A DNA stretch of 64,000 nucleotides from Photobacterium sp. SKA34 (GCF_000153325.1 NZ_CH724145.1:301740-365739), one strand, 5' to 3'. Shown: positions 20,494 through 30,986, counted from the first letter of the stretch. Made by a program: numbers and translations. Notes: generated from the letters alone by a model not told the origin.

Positions 20494-21270
20494 TTAAGAC
20501 TCTAACCCGTCCTTGCGCTGTTGAATCCGACGAAGAGAGCGTTCACGTCTGCTATCTTCACGCGATAAATCCAACAAGGTTTCCTCGATGTAAGCCAAAT
20601 GTGCGTGCGATGCTTCACGGGCCTTTTCAGGCTCACCAGAAACAATCGCCTGCACAATATTAGCTCGGTGCTTTCTTACTTTCTCCACCACTTCAGGTCG
20701 GCGGTTTAGGAGTTCGAAATTTTGTAATACGTTTTGCTCAAGTAGCGGCGCTAAACTACGAATAATATGCAGTAACACCACATTGTGAGCCGATTCTGCT
20801 ACCGCAATAAGATATTGCATCACCGCACTAGCTTCTAAGGGTAAATCCCCTTGTTGCTGTGCGTCTTGAATACGTTGATGACAATCACGAATGCGGACAA
20901 AATCTTCTTCGTTACCTCGCAATGCCGCAAAATAAGAGGCTAGGCCTTCCAGCGCATGGCGAGCTTCCAATAAATCTAATTGTGTTTCCGGATGAGTCGC
21001 TAATAGATCCAATAAGGGCTCAGAAAAGCTTTGCCATAATTTTTCTTTTACGAATGTCCCGCCACCTTGACGGCGAGTAAGCAAATGCTTTGCTTCTAAA
21101 CGTTGGATCGCCTCACGAACGGAAGGACGAGAAACATCGAATTGTTTTGCCAACTCTCGCTCTGGAGGTAATTGCTGACCTGGGGACAAAATTCCCTCTA
21201 AAATCAAGCGCTCCAATTCCTGCTCAATAGCATCAGAAAGCTTTGGTTGTTTAATGCGTTTATAAGTCAT
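20494..21270 (-). CDS. pdhR: Pyruvate dehydrogenase complex repressor (GntR/FadR subfamily)
   Basis: Pyruvate-responsive repressor of its own operon. The 258-aa protein has an N-terminal winged helix-turn-helix ([20 protein letters not shown], about residues 39-58) and an all-helical FadR-type effector domain. It is the first gene of pdhR-aceE-aceF-lpd. Two operator palindromes matching ATTGGT-N3-ACCAAT lie upstream, which supports autoregulation. Confidence 0.95.
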   Translation of the reverse strand: MTYKRIKQPKLSDAIEQELERLILEGILSPGQQLPPERELAKQFDVSRPSVREAIQRLEAKHLLTRRQGGGTFVKEKLWQSFSEPLLDLLATHPETQLDLLEARHALEGLASYFAALRGNEEDFVRIRDCHQRIQDAQQQGDLPLEASAVMQYLIAVAESAHNVVLLHIIRSLAPLLEQNVLQNFELLNRRPEVVEKVRKHRANIVQAIVSGEPEKAREASHAHLAYIEETLLDLSREDSRRERSLRRIQQRKDGLES

Positions 21271-21323
21271 TTTTATCGACGCTTCTTATATTAAATCCGT
21301 TTCATAAAGACCGAATCATCGGA

Positions 21324-21342
21324 TAATTGGTATTACCAATTA
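21324..21342. promoter_or_regulatory. PdhR operator 1
   Basis: TAATTGGTATTACCAATTA is a perfect 19-bp palindrome containing the PdhR consensus ATTGGT-N3-ACCAAT. It lies about 54-72 bp upstream of the pdhR start, the expected autoregulatory position. Confidence 0.85.
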
Positions 21343-21533
21343 TTTTACAGGGGCAAAGTGTACAGAAATAAACAAAGATGTCCACACGCAACTTGATTGA
21401 AATCATAGAACGAAGTGGGTTTTAACAAAAAATTAAACTTTTGACTTATTAATAAAACATTACATATTCAAAGCTAGAAACAGCCAAGCAACGAAAAAGG
21501 GGAAAGGAAGAAGTAAAAATGGAGTGATTTCGG

Positions 21534-21560
21534 AAATTGGTCGGACCAATTTGACCAATT
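21534..21560. promoter_or_regulatory. PdhR-like operator 2 with an extra half-site
   Basis: AAATTGGTCGGACCAATTT (21534-21552) is a perfect palindrome matching ATTGGT-N3-ACCAAT. A further ACCAAT half-site (21554-21559) follows 3 bp after the second. The same bases can also form an 11-bp RNA stem (GGAAATTGGTC / GACCAATTTCC) about 40-70 nt after the ampD stop. Confidence 0.6.
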
Positions 21561-21599
21561 TCCATTCGTAAATAAAACTTTAGTCTAATAACTGCTCTG

Positions 21600-22145
21600 T
21601 TAAAGCAGCTTTTTAAACCTTTGCCAATCAAAAGATAAGCCTGGATCGGTTTTTCGTCCAGGGGCAATAAATTCATGCCCAGTTACACGCTCTCGGGTAA
21701 TAGCGGGATAGCGGATCATCAAAGATTGAGTCAATTTTGTCAGTATTTGATATTGCTCAGGAGTATATGGCAGGTAATCCGTCCCTTCCAATTCGATACC
21801 AATTGAAAAGTCATTACACTTATCCCGATCTTCAAACCTTGATACACCCGCATGCCAAGCTCGCTGATTAAAAGGCACAAACTGTACTATCTCACCATCT
21901 CGGCGGATCAAACAGTGAGCAGAAACACGAAACTGATGAATGATTTCAAAATACGGATCATCAGCAGGGTTTAATTGCCCGGTAAACAGCTGCTCAATAT
22001 AAGGCCCACCAAATTTACCCGGTGGTAAACTGATGTTATGTACCACCAGCAATGACATTTCGTCATGGGGTCGTGCATCACAAAAAGGGGACGGCACGCG
22101 CCTTGCTGTCTTTAACCAATGATCATCGTTAATCAATAACGTCAT
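21600..22145 (-). CDS. ampD: 1,6-anhydro-N-acetylmuramyl-L-alanine amidase
   Basis: Cytoplasmic zinc amidase that cuts the peptide from anhydro-muropeptides during cell-wall recycling; its loss induces AmpC beta-lactamase in other species. The 181-aa protein has zinc ligand His36 (VVHNIS), a WHAG motif, and the C-terminal ligands in GHEFIAPGRKTDPG. No signal peptide, consistent with the cytoplasmic enzyme. It is divergent from nadC, the usual ampD/nadC pairing. Confidence 0.94.
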   Translation of the reverse strand: MTLLINDDHWLKTARRVPSPFCDARPHDEMSLLVVHNISLPPGKFGGPYIEQLFTGQLNPADDPYFEIIHQFRVSAHCLIRRDGEIVQFVPFNQRAWHAGVSRFEDRDKCNDFSIGIELEGTDYLPYTPEQYQILTKLTQSLMIRYPAITRERVTGHEFIAPGRKTDPGLSFDWQRFKKLL

Positions 22146-22368
22146 AACCCATCTTCTATTTACGTGTTACTAAAACTAAACAAGCAGGTAAAGTATCATT
22201 AGCTTATATTGAAAAGCCAATTTCCTCTCATCGCTTTTGCCTATCGCAGTAATAGATAGAAACAACCAAACATTTCGATATTAACACTCGATTAACCCGT
22301 ATTCACTTTATCCTACTCCTTTCTCACGGTATGATTTGTGCCATCATTCGCAGCACTTTTGCTGTTAA

Positions 22369-23283
<915 letters not shown>

Positions 23284-23630
23284 AGAGGCTTAAAAAATAC
23301 ACGATAGCTCACGGTAAGTACTTAACAGAGTTATATGATCTTTTTATTTAACTAACACATCTATTTATAAGGAAAGAGAAAAATAACCGCTCATTTTTCT
23401 CTTTCTACTTCACACATTACTGAATTTCATAAAAATCAAACCTAATTACGAGCATTTACTCGCTTTGCTTATTGCAACTTCTGCAACACACCATATTTTT
23501 TTTTAATCCGCACCGAGCTATCCCCTTTTTGTTATTCACTCTAACAGTAAAGCCTCTATTCTGAACTTAATTCCATTCGCGAATTTATGAAATTAACGCA
23601 TTTATTATTTTGTTACTTAAGGATAGAGAA
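23284..23630. other. nadC-pilA intergenic region
   Basis: 347 bp without a gene. It contains a 13-bp perfect inverted repeat at 23372-23405 (possible weak terminator after nadC) and AT-rich sequence before pilA. I saw no convincing -24/-12 promoter and no clear -35/-10 pair. Confidence 0.6.
23372..23405. terminator. Inverted repeat downstream of nadC
   Basis: GAAAGAGAAAAAT (23372-23384) is perfectly complementary to ATTTTTCTCTTTC (23393-23405) with an 8-nt loop. The stem is AT-rich and lacks a clean T-run, so terminator activity is uncertain. Confidence 0.4.
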
Positions 23631-23797
23631 ATGAAAAAACAACAGGGTTTTACACTTATTGAATTGATGATCGTAGTGGCGATCATTGGTGTACTTTCTG
23701 CAGTAGCTATTCCTGCATATAAAAATTATGTATCAAAAAGTGAATTAGCTTCAGCAATGGCTACTTTAAAATCAATAAGAACACCAGCAGAACTACA

Positions 23798-23805
23798 AAT
23801 CCAAG
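23798..23805. repeat. Left 8-bp target-site duplication of the IS66 element
   Basis: AATCCAAG, identical to the right copy at 26198-26205. Eight bp is the duplication length typical of IS66-family elements. Confidence 0.93.
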
Positions 23806-23839
23806 GTAAACGCCCCATGAACCCACGGGGCGATATTTG

Positions 23840-25387
23840 TTAGTGTTTGAGGTTCCAAGGTAGGAGTGCATCGATATCGGGCTCAGCTTTCGCGAGCTCT
23901 TTCATGCACTTGACCATGTAGTCGTAGAGGATAAGGCCGTTGGCTTTCGCAGTCTCGACGATGCTGTAAAGCATCGCACTCGCATCAGCACCATTTGGCG
24001 TGTTCGAGAACAACCAGTTCTTTCTGCCAATGACCAGCGGTTTAATTGCGCGTTCAGCGCGGTTATTGTCTATCGATAAGTGACCGTCATCGATATAGCG
24101 GATCACCTTCGGCCATTGGCCGAGCGTGTATTTTATCGCTTTACCCAGCGGGCTAGACGCTATCACTTGTTGAGATGTCATCCACTCGTACAACTCGTCC
24201 AGTATCGGTTTGCTATGCAGTTGACGTTCTGCTTTTCGTGTTTCGACAGTCGCACCTTTTAAGCGCGATTCTATCCCATAGAGCTTCTGGATTTTGGCCA
24301 GCGCTTTATCTGCTTTGCCTGACTTACCTTTACCTTGAAGCTTCTTAGCCTCCATGAACTTTCGCCGTGCATGTGCCATGCAGCCAACATTGGTGACGTG
24401 ATAAAGACCATCATAGGCACCATAGCCATCGGTTTGTAGATAACCACTGTAATCCCCCAAGAAGGCAACAGGGCATGCCCTCGCGCGACTGTTTTGATAG
24501 TCGTACAAGGCAATATTCTTCACATTGGGGAGTGCGGCTTCTGGCGAGTCTGCGCCCGAGCAGTAGAGCCACATGTAACACTGTTTTTCTTCCTTGAGAA
24601 CATTGAGTGGCGTTTCATCCGCCTGGACCACCACTTGTTGAAGTAGGTGCTCTTTTAGAGCGGCATAGAGTGGTTTGAACTTCTCACTAACTTGGATAAC
24701 CCATCTGGCCATAGTGGTTCGTGATAGCTCGATTCCCGACTGGGTAAACAGCGACTCTTGGCGGTAAAGTGGCATCGCGTACTGGTATTTGCCAAGAATG
24801 ATGTTGGCAAGCAAGCTTTCTGTGGCAAAGCTCTTCGGGATAATGCTTTGCGGTGCTGGCTTTTGAACGATGTGATTGCTGTCTTCAGTTTGCTCGCACT
24901 GGCGGCAAGCATATTTAGGGCGAACATATTCCAGCACTTTGAGTACGGCTGGCGAAAACTCCAGCTTTTCACTGCTGTCTTCACCGATTTTATGCAGGTC
25001 ATGATTGCAGCATGCACACTGCTTTTCATGGTCGTCTAAATCAAGTTCGATAACTTCACGAGGTAAGGTCTTTGGAAGAGGCTTACGCTTACCGCGTTTC
25101 TTCGTTGTGGTTGTGGTGGTCGTCGTAACCTCAACCTCTTCTTCCTTAGCGGCTTCACATTCCGCTTCGTTGAAGAGGTCACCTTGAGATTCATCGTAGG
25201 GCTTTAACGCCTCCGAGCGTTTTGCGAACTGGCGGTCGAAAGCCAGTTTGAGTTGCTCAAGCAGAGATTGACGCTCTTGTTTCCACTGAGATTCGCTGTG
25301 TTTTTGCAACGCCAACAACTCTTTCACCATCGCTTGTAGCTCGGCAACATCTTGGCTTTCTGGGTTGATATTTGGCGTCTTTTTCAT
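23840..25387 (-). CDS. tnpC: IS66-family transposase TnpC
   Basis: Main DDE transposase of IS66. The 515-aa protein has an N-terminal coiled region, a zinc-finger-like cysteine cluster (CACCNHDL, then CRQC), and the catalytic core with [12 protein letters not shown] (first Asp), [11 protein letters not shown] (second Asp) and [18 protein letters not shown] (Glu region). Full length for the family and uninterrupted. It lies 59 bp after tnpB. Its stop codon overlaps the stop of the truncated pilA frame on the other strand. Confidence 0.95.
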   Translation of the reverse strand: MKKTPNINPESQDVAELQAMVKELLALQKHSESQWKQERQSLLEQLKLAFDRQFAKRSEALKPYDESQGDLFNEAECEAAKEEEVEVTTTTTTTTKKRGKRKPLPKTLPREVIELDLDDHEKQCACCNHDLHKIGEDSSEKLEFSPAVLKVLEYVRPKYACRQCEQTEDSNHIVQKPAPQSIIPKSFATESLLANIILGKYQYAMPLYRQESLFTQSGIELSRTTMARWVIQVSEKFKPLYAALKEHLLQQVVVQADETPLNVLKEEKQCYMWLYCSGADSPEAALPNVKNIALYDYQNSRARACPVAFLGDYSGYLQTDGYGAYDGLYHVTNVGCMAHARRKFMEAKKLQGKGKSGKADKALAKIQKLYGIESRLKGATVETRKAERQLHSKPILDELYEWMTSQQVIASSPLGKAIKYTLGQWPKVIRYIDDGHLSIDNNRAERAIKPLVIGRKNWLFSNTPNGADASAMLYSIVETAKANGLILYDYMVKCMKELAKAEPDIDALLPWNLKH

Positions 25388-25446
25388 GGCATTTATTATA
25401 CTAAAGTCATGCCGTTAACGCTTGGTGGATATAGCTTTATTATCGA

Positions 25447-25800
25447 TTAAGTCATTGTAAAATCGTTTATTTGAACGGGTTTATGGCCGATAATCGTGAA
25501 GCCAGAAAGCAGTCTATCAAGCTCGCATTGAGTCAGGGTAAACACGTCATTTTTCTCTTTTGACGGCCATTTATACTTGGCTTTTTCAAGGCGTTTATAC
25601 CAAAGTGCAAAGCCTGTTTTATCCCAGTACAACACTTTGATTTTGTCGCGCTGTTTATTGGTAAACAGGAATAGTGCGCCGCTTCCCAAGGGTAAATCGG
25701 TGTCACTTTCGATAATCGCCGCGAGGCCATTGATGGACTTTCTAAAATCGACACTCTCACGATACAGATAAATATCTGGTGCACTTAGCATATGTTTCAT
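25447..25800 (-). CDS. tnpB: IS66-family accessory protein TnpB (IS66 Orf2)
   Basis: 117-aa accessory protein needed with TnpA for transposition in studied IS66 elements; its biochemical role is unclear. The family signature is visible: IYLYRESVDFRKSINGLA at the start, LFLFTNKQRDKIKVLYWDKTG in the middle and ALWYKRLEKAKYKWP after it. The start codon overlaps the tnpA stop by 4 bp, which implies translational coupling. Confidence 0.93.
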   Translation of the reverse strand: MKHMLSAPDIYLYRESVDFRKSINGLAAIIESDTDLPLGSGALFLFTNKQRDKIKVLYWDKTGFALWYKRLEKAKYKWPSKEKNDVFTLTQCELDRLLSGFTIIGHKPVQINDFTMT

Positions 25801-26117
25801 GACAAGGCTCCAATGAGTTCTGCCAGGTAGGCAGCGGGCGTGCCTTGAGGAATACTCAGCTCAACGTCGTTGACAAAAAGTGTCATATTCGCGGTAGGTA
25901 TTTGCGTCATATGGTAACGTGTTGTCTGCTCTACAACGTTTGCTTTGACGAAGCCGTTAGTCTGTGGTGTTTGAAGGTGTGTTAACTGTTGGCGTTTGGC
26001 ATGAAACGTGGAAAGACTTAATCCGTGATGTTCACAAAAAGCACGTTGAGTGAGTTGGCTGGATTCATAACACTCAAACAAAGTCTGCCATTCTTGATTG
26101 GTACGTCGTGTTGCCAT
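25797..26117 (-). CDS. tnpA: IS66-family accessory protein TnpA (IS66 Orf1)
   Basis: 106-aa protein with an IS3/IS66 Orf1-type helix-turn-helix in the N-terminal half (LFECYESSQLTQRAFCEHHG, then LSLSTFHAKRQQL). It probably contributes to DNA binding or regulation. First gene of the element's operon, 80 bp from the right inverted repeat, so the element's promoter should lie between 26118 and 26197. Confidence 0.88.
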   Translation of the reverse strand: MATRRTNQEWQTLFECYESSQLTQRAFCEHHGLSLSTFHAKRQQLTHLQTPQTNGFVKANVVEQTTRYHMTQIPTANMTLFVNDVELSIPQGTPAAYLAELIGALS

Positions 26118-26197
26118 TTTAAATCTCCTTTGGATTGGAGATTTGATCTTATTCTTCGAGTAAAGTGATTAGAATGCGGTGTTTATGGCACGCTTAC

Positions 26198-26205
26198 AAT
26201 CCAAG
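26198..26205. repeat. Right 8-bp target-site duplication of the IS66 element
   Basis: AATCCAAG, identical to 23798-23805, directly after the right inverted repeat. Confidence 0.93.
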
Positions 26206-26437
26206 AAACTGGAACACTAGATACAGATGTATCTAAATTAGGTATGTCTGCAGGCTCTAATACTCTAGGTAAAATTACAGCTACTGCTGGAACAAGTGAT
26301 GCAAATAGTACGCTAGAATTCGAATTTAATAACACATCCTCAATAGAAAATAAAAAAATCACTTTAGAAAGAACTGCTAATGGTTGGACATGTACACAAG
26401 ATAGTGGAATTACAATTAAGGGATGTAGCTAACATAA

Positions 26438-28123
26438 ATGCAAACCAACCTCGCTTCCATCTTGGCTCAAGCTAATTTAATTAGCCCAGAGCAAGAACAA
26501 CAAGTGGTCGAGTTTGTGACGGCGGAAGGGATTAATGTCCCGACCGCCTTAACCCGTTTAGGCATATTGAGTGATGTAGATTTAGCTGATAATTTAGCTA
26601 ATTTATTTGGGCTACAAAAAGTTGATGTTCACCACTACGACTATGACGGTTGTTGTCAAAGTGTCTACCAACGTGAGTTAGTATTGCGCCATCGCGCCCT
26701 ACCATTAACCCAAGATACTAATAGCCTATTTTTAGGGATCAGCGATCCCACCAATATGGATGCGCAAGACGAATTCCGTTTTGCGGTGGGTAAAACTGTT
26801 GAGTTTCTGGTATTAGAAAACAAACAATTAGAATCTGCCATTCGCCGTGTTTACGGCAGTGATATTGGTGAAACCAGCCATAGCAAGCAAGTCAGCGATG
26901 CCGATTTAGGTGAATTAGTTGATATTAGTGATTCTGAACTCGATGACGCCACTGATTTAAGCCAAGACAGCGCCCCTGTTACCCGTTATATCAACCAAGT
27001 ACTGCTCGATGCTGTGCGCCGTAAAGCCTCCGATATTCATTTTGAACCTTATGAGCACAACTACCGGATTCGCTTTCGCTGTGACGGTATTTTACATCAG
27101 CACTTAACCCCACCCGCCAGTTTATCGCGCCGTTTATCAACCCGTTTAAAGGTCATGTCAAAGCTCAACATTGCCGAGCGTCGCCAACCGCAAGATGGAC
27201 AAATAAAGCTAAAGCTTTCTGATAATTTGGCGATTGATTTACGGGTATCAACCCTACCGACGCTATGGGGCGAAAAAGTCGTACTGCGGATTTTAGATAG
27301 CTCCGCAGCGAATCTTAATATTGATATTCTCGGCTATAACGATAAACAAAAATCTGATTATTTAACCGCCCTTGAGCGCCCGCAAGGAATGATATTAATT
27401 ACCGGGCCAACGGGCAGTGGTAAAACCGTCTCGCTATATACTGGGCTAAATATTTTAAATACCGATGAGCGCAATATTTCGACTGCCGAAGATCCTGTAG
27501 AAATTAACCTGCCCGGTATTAATCAAGTACAAATTAATCAGCAGGTCGGTTTAAGCTTTGCTGATGCCTTGCGCTCTTTTTTGCGTCAAGATCCCGACAT
27601 TGTGATGGTAGGGGAAATTCGTGATTTAGAAACGGCATCCATTGCGGTCAAAGCAGCTCAAACAGGGCACTTAGTATTATCGACTCTGCATACGAATTCT
27701 GCCGCTGAAACCATCACCCGTTTAACCAATATGGGGGTAGAAGATTTTAACCTCGCCTCATCACTGAGTTTAATTATCGCCCAGCGCCTTGCCCGTCGCT
27801 TATGTAAAAGCTGCAAACAGCCTCACCCACTTGATCCAATTACCTGTCAGCGATTAAAACTACCGCAAAATTCCAGTGTATATAAAGCCAATAACGCTGG
27901 GTGCGATGATTGCAATAAAGGCTACGCCGGACGCGTTGGTATTTATGAAGTCATGGTATTTAGTCGAGAAATCGCCGAAGCCTTAATGACCAATGCTACT
28001 GCGCTGCAATTAGAAGATATTGCCGCCCAACAAGGGATGCAGCGATTAAAAGAATCAGGCATTGAAAAGTTAACCGATGGCATTACTAGCCTTGCCGAAT
28101 TACAACGAGTACTACAGTTATAA
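26438..28123 (+). CDS. pilB: Type IV pilus assembly ATPase
   Basis: Hexameric cytoplasmic ATPase that drives pilus extension. The 561-aa protein has the N-terminal T2SSE domain, then the GspE core with Walker A GPTGSGKT, an Asp box, Walker B-type DPDIVMVGEIRD and the His box (LSTLHTNSA). Zinc-binding cysteines (CKSC, CDDC) follow. It begins only 5 bp after the pilA stop, so it normally depends on pilA transcription and perhaps translation. The IS66 insertion may therefore be polar on pilBCD. Confidence 0.95.
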   Translation: MQTNLASILAQANLISPEQEQQVVEFVTAEGINVPTALTRLGILSDVDLADNLANLFGLQKVDVHHYDYDGCCQSVYQRELVLRHRALPLTQDTNSLFLGISDPTNMDAQDEFRFAVGKTVEFLVLENKQLESAIRRVYGSDIGETSHSKQVSDADLGELVDISDSELDDATDLSQDSAPVTRYINQVLLDAVRRKASDIHFEPYEHNYRIRFRCDGILHQHLTPPASLSRRLSTRLKVMSKLNIAERRQPQDGQIKLKLSDNLAIDLRVSTLPTLWGEKVVLRILDSSAANLNIDILGYNDKQKSDYLTALERPQGMILITGPTGSGKTVSLYTGLNILNTDERNISTAEDPVEINLPGINQVQINQQVGLSFADALRSFLRQDPDIVMVGEIRDLETASIAVKAAQTGHLVLSTLHTNSAAETITRLTNMGVEDFNLASSLSLIIAQRLARRLCKSCKQPHPLDPITCQRLKLPQNSSVYKANNAGCDDCNKGYAGRVGIYEVMVFSREIAEALMTNATALQLEDIAAQQGMQRLKESGIEKLTDGITSLAELQRVLQL

Positions 28124-28166
28124 CCTTCCCAACTTTGTATTAATTGTTTGATAGAGAATTCCGCTT

Positions 28167-29390
28167 ATGAGTACAGCAGCCACTAAAATTCGTTATTACA
28201 ACTGGCGGGGAACCAACCAAGCAGGACGTAAAGTTTCTGGCACTACTTTAGGCTTTCAAGAACAAGAAGTCCGTCATCAACTGCTTGAACAGAAAATTTT
28301 GGTCAAAAAAATCAAGAAAACCTCACCTTCTTTTTTGACTAAAATACGCGATCAAATGAAAGGCGAAGATGTCACCGTAGTTACTCGACAGCTTGCCACC
28401 ATGATCGAATCAGGCGTTCCCGTAGTCCAAGCCTTACAGCTAATGGCAAGCAGTTATAATAAAGCCGAAATGCGCGCCACCTTGCTCCAAATCACCACTC
28501 AAGTCGAATCTGGTGCTTCGCTTTCTAGCGCGATGCGCTCAAGCTCGCCTCTGTTTGATAAATTCTTCTGTGATTTAGTCGCGACCGGTGAGCAAACCGG
28601 TCACCTCGGTCAAGTCTTTGCGCGTATTGCGGTATACCGTGAAAAAAACGAAGCGATGCGTAAAAAAGTTATCAAGGCGATGATTTATCCTGCAATGGTC
28701 ACATTAACAGCCGTACTTGTTACTGTTTTAATGTTGGTATTTGTTATTCCTCAGTTTGCCCAAATATTTTCAAGCTTTGGGGCTGAGCTTCCACTCTTTA
28801 CCCAAATCGTTGTTCATGCTTCAGATTTTCTCATCGCCTATGGCGTCTATCTTGGGGCTGGTGTAGCAATAGCCTTTTTCCTGTATCGTTATTTTTATAA
28901 AAAATCCGATGACTTTCGCTATAGAGCCAATAAATTTGCTTTAAAATTGCCGATCTTTGGTGATGTATTATTAAAAGCAACTATCGCCCGTTTTGCCCGC
29001 ACCTTAGCTACCACCTTTATGGCGGGTATTCCGCTGTTATCCGGTATTCAATCCGCAGGAAGAACCTGTGGTAATTTGTATATCGAAAAAGCAATTGAAG
29101 AAGTTTACGAAAGTACCGCTGGCGGTATGCCGCTTTATTTAGCACTGCGTCAATCTGGTGTCTTTCCCGAACTCATGCTGCAAATGGTGATGATTGGCGA
29201 AGAATCTGGCTCGCTTGATGACATGCTTAATAAAATGGCACAAATCTATGAAGCAGATGTTGATAATACCGTTGATAACCTCGGGCAAATTTTAGAGCCT
29301 TTCATTATCATTATTTTGGGTGGCTTAATTGGCGGCTTACTGGTTGCTATGTATATGCCAATCTTCACCTTAATGAGTGTTATCGGTTAA
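28167..29390 (+). CDS. pilC: Type IV pilus inner-membrane platform protein
   Basis: Polytopic platform that couples PilB to pilin polymerisation. The 407-aa protein has two T2SSF domains, each with a cytoplasmic helical bundle and membrane segments. Typical motifs are TRQLATMIESGVPVVQAL and ARTLATTFMAGIPLL in the two repeats. The C-terminal TM is IIIILGGLIGGLLVAMYMPI. It follows pilB by 43 bp. Confidence 0.95.
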   Translation: MSTAATKIRYYNWRGTNQAGRKVSGTTLGFQEQEVRHQLLEQKILVKKIKKTSPSFLTKIRDQMKGEDVTVVTRQLATMIESGVPVVQALQLMASSYNKAEMRATLLQITTQVESGASLSSAMRSSSPLFDKFFCDLVATGEQTGHLGQVFARIAVYREKNEAMRKKVIKAMIYPAMVTLTAVLVTVLMLVFVIPQFAQIFSSFGAELPLFTQIVVHASDFLIAYGVYLGAGVAIAFFLYRYFYKKSDDFRYRANKFALKLPIFGDVLLKATIARFARTLATTFMAGIPLLSGIQSAGRTCGNLYIEKAIEEVYESTAGGMPLYLALRQSGVFPELMLQMVMIGEESGSLDDMLNKMAQIYEADVDNTVDNLGQILEPFIIIILGGLIGGLLVAMYMPIFTLMSVIG

Positions 29391-29507
29391 GACTATTTTT
29401 AGTAATTACCTACAAGTTAATCGCATTACTCATTTCCCATAATCATCGGCTAGGAACACCTAGCCGTTTGTCTTACAATAACCGCCTAATTTTTAAGAGA
29501 TCCTCAC

Positions 29508-30377
29508 ATGGCAGTACTTTCCTATTACCCTTGGTTATATCCCCTTTTTGCCGTAATTTTTGGTCTGTTAGTGGGGAGTTTTTTAAATGTGGTGATTTAC
29601 CGCTTGCCGATTATGATGGAACGTCAATGGCGCAAAGAGTGCCAAGAATGCTTCCCTGAAATCGATAACAAGCCAGACGATTCAGTCTTTAATTTAAGTG
29701 TGCCACGCTCACGCTGCCCTCACTGTAATCATGCCATTAGCGCGCTGGAAAATATTCCAGTGATCAGCTGGCTAGCTCTGGGTGGCAAATGCAAAGAATG
29801 CAAAGCGCCGATAAGTAAACGCTACCCAGCAATTGAATTACTGACCGCAGCTATGAGCTTAACAGTATCACTGATGCTGACACCAACATGGTGGGCGATC
29901 GCGGTGATCTTTTTCACCTTCGCGTTAATTGCGCTTACCTTTATCGATATTGATAAAATGCTCCTGCCCGATCAAATTACCTTACCGCTAATGTGGGCGG
30001 GTATTTTACTCTCTATAATGGGTATTAGCCCTGTATCACTGACCGATTCGGTGATTGGTGCAATAGCAGGTTATTTATCGCTATGGAGCGTATTCTGGGC
30101 CTTTAAGTTACTGACTAAAAAAGATGGCATGGGCTATGGCGATTTTAAATTACTTGCCGCATTAGGTGCATGGCTTGGCTGGCAATTGCTACCGTTTGTC
30201 GTTTTGCTCTCATCTTTAGTCGGCGCGCTGTGCGGTATTGTTTTATTGAAAATGCAAGATACTGATAATCAAACCCCGTTCTCATTTGGTCCTTACCTTG
30301 CGGTTGCTGGTTGGATTGCATTGTTATGGGGTGAGCCTATTGTGAATTGGTATGTTACCTCGTACTTGGGAATGTAA
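29508..30377 (+). CDS. pilD: Prepilin leader peptidase / N-methyltransferase
   Basis: Inner-membrane aspartic protease that cleaves and N-methylates prepilins, and usually also type II secretion pseudopilins. The 289-aa protein has the N-terminal cytoplasmic domain with paired cysteines (CPHC and CKEC), catalytic Asp in TFIDIDKMLLPD and in GYGDFKLLAALGAW, and about 7 hydrophobic segments. Because PilD serves other systems, any polar effect of the pilA insertion could reach beyond the pilus. Confidence 0.95.
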   Translation: MAVLSYYPWLYPLFAVIFGLLVGSFLNVVIYRLPIMMERQWRKECQECFPEIDNKPDDSVFNLSVPRSRCPHCNHAISALENIPVISWLALGGKCKECKAPISKRYPAIELLTAAMSLTVSLMLTPTWWAIAVIFFTFALIALTFIDIDKMLLPDQITLPLMWAGILLSIMGISPVSLTDSVIGAIAGYLSLWSVFWAFKLLTKKDGMGYGDFKLLAALGAWLGWQLLPFVVLLSSLVGALCGIVLLKMQDTDNQTPFSFGPYLAVAGWIALLWGEPIVNWYVTSYLGM

Positions 30378-30380
30378 TTA

Positions 30381-30986
30381 ATGAGTATTGTCATAGGTCT
30401 AACAGGCGGAATTGGTAGCGGTAAAACTACGGTTGCTAACTTATTTGCTGATAATTACGGCATTGATATTATTGATGCCGATATGGTTGCACGTGAAGTC
30501 GTCGAGCCAAATACCGTTGGTTTAAACACTATTATCGAAAAACTTGGCGCTGATATTTTACTTGAAGATGGCACCTTGAATCGAGCAAAACTGCGTGAGG
30601 CTATTTTTAGCCAGCCTGAATTAAAGCAATGGTTAAATGAGCTACTTCATCCATTAATCCGTGAAAAGATGCTCCATGATATTAATCTAAGCAAATCACC
30701 TTATTGTTTATTAGTCGTGCCATTGATGGTTGAAAATAATCTACAAACCATGACCGATCGTTTACTGGTCGTTGATGTCGATGAGCAAACCCAAATCGAA
30801 CGTACACAGCAGCGTGATAATGTCTCTATTGAGCAAATAAAAAATATCTTAGCGAGCCAAGCAACGCGCCAACAACGGTTAGATGCCGCAGATGATGTCA
30901 TTACTAATTTTGGTAATAGTCCAGCATTAACATTACAAATCGCGCAACTTCACAGGCAATATCTCAAAATGGATCTTGATCTGTAG
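30381..30986 (+). CDS. coaE: Dephospho-CoA kinase
   Basis: Last step of coenzyme A synthesis (ATP-dependent 3'-phosphorylation of dephospho-CoA). The 201-aa protein has the P-loop GGIGSGKT (residues 9-16), DADMVAREVV, and a lid with QRDNVSIEQ. Its start lies 3 bp after the pilD stop, the common gammaproteobacterial pilD-coaE arrangement. Confidence 0.95.
   Translation: MSIVIGLTGGIGSGKTTVANLFADNYGIDIIDADMVAREVVEPNTVGLNTIIEKLGADILLEDGTLNRAKLREAIFSQPELKQWLNELLHPLIREKMLHDINLSKSPYCLLVVPLMVENNLQTMTDRLLVVDVDEQTQIERTQQRDNVSIEQIKNILASQATRQQRLDAADDVITNFGNSPALTLQIAQLHRQYLKMDLDL

Larger units (their letters stand above)
21271..21599. other. pdhR promoter region downstream of ampD
   Basis: 329 bp without a gene. 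It contains two PdhR-type palindromes, at 21324-21342 and 21534-21552, and an AT-rich segment between them. No convincing coding frame is present. Confidence 0.7.
23806..26197 (-). mobile_element. Complete IS66-family insertion sequence, 2,392 bp, in pilA
   Basis: The ends are imperfect inverted repeats beginning GTAA: GTAAACGCCCCATGAAC on the left and the complement of the right end GTAAGCGTGCCATAAAC. They are flanked by the perfect 8-bp duplication AATCCAAG. The element carries the three IS66 genes tnpA-tnpB-tnpC in the usual order on the minus strand, antisense to pilA. All three frames are open, so the copy looks recent and probably active. Confidence 0.95.
23631..26432 (+). pseudogene. 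pilA: Type IV pilin gene pilA, disrupted by an IS66-family element
   Basis: Major pilin of the type IV (competence/DNA-uptake) pilus. The 5' part (23631-23805) encodes the leader MKKQQG, prepilin cleavage before Phe (G|FTLIELM) and the hydrophobic helix with Glu5. The 3' part (26206-26432) encodes the C-terminal half with the disulfide-loop cysteines (WTCTQDSGITIKGCS). Removing the insertion and one 8-bp target repeat joins the parts in frame (175 + 227 nt = 402 nt), a 133-aa pilin of normal size. As it stands the 5' frame runs into the element and stops at 23841-23843 after 70 residues. Start ATG 23631 has AAGGA upstream. Confidence 0.93.

Noticed and set aside
23441..23490. TTGCAA-rich stretch before pilA as a sigma-54 promoter
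   Set aside because: The -24 GG element is missing, so the RpoN consensus is not met.
25005..25187. Plus-strand frame with a run of valines opposite tnpC
   Set aside because: It is the reverse complement of a threonine-rich stretch in TnpC, not an independent gene.
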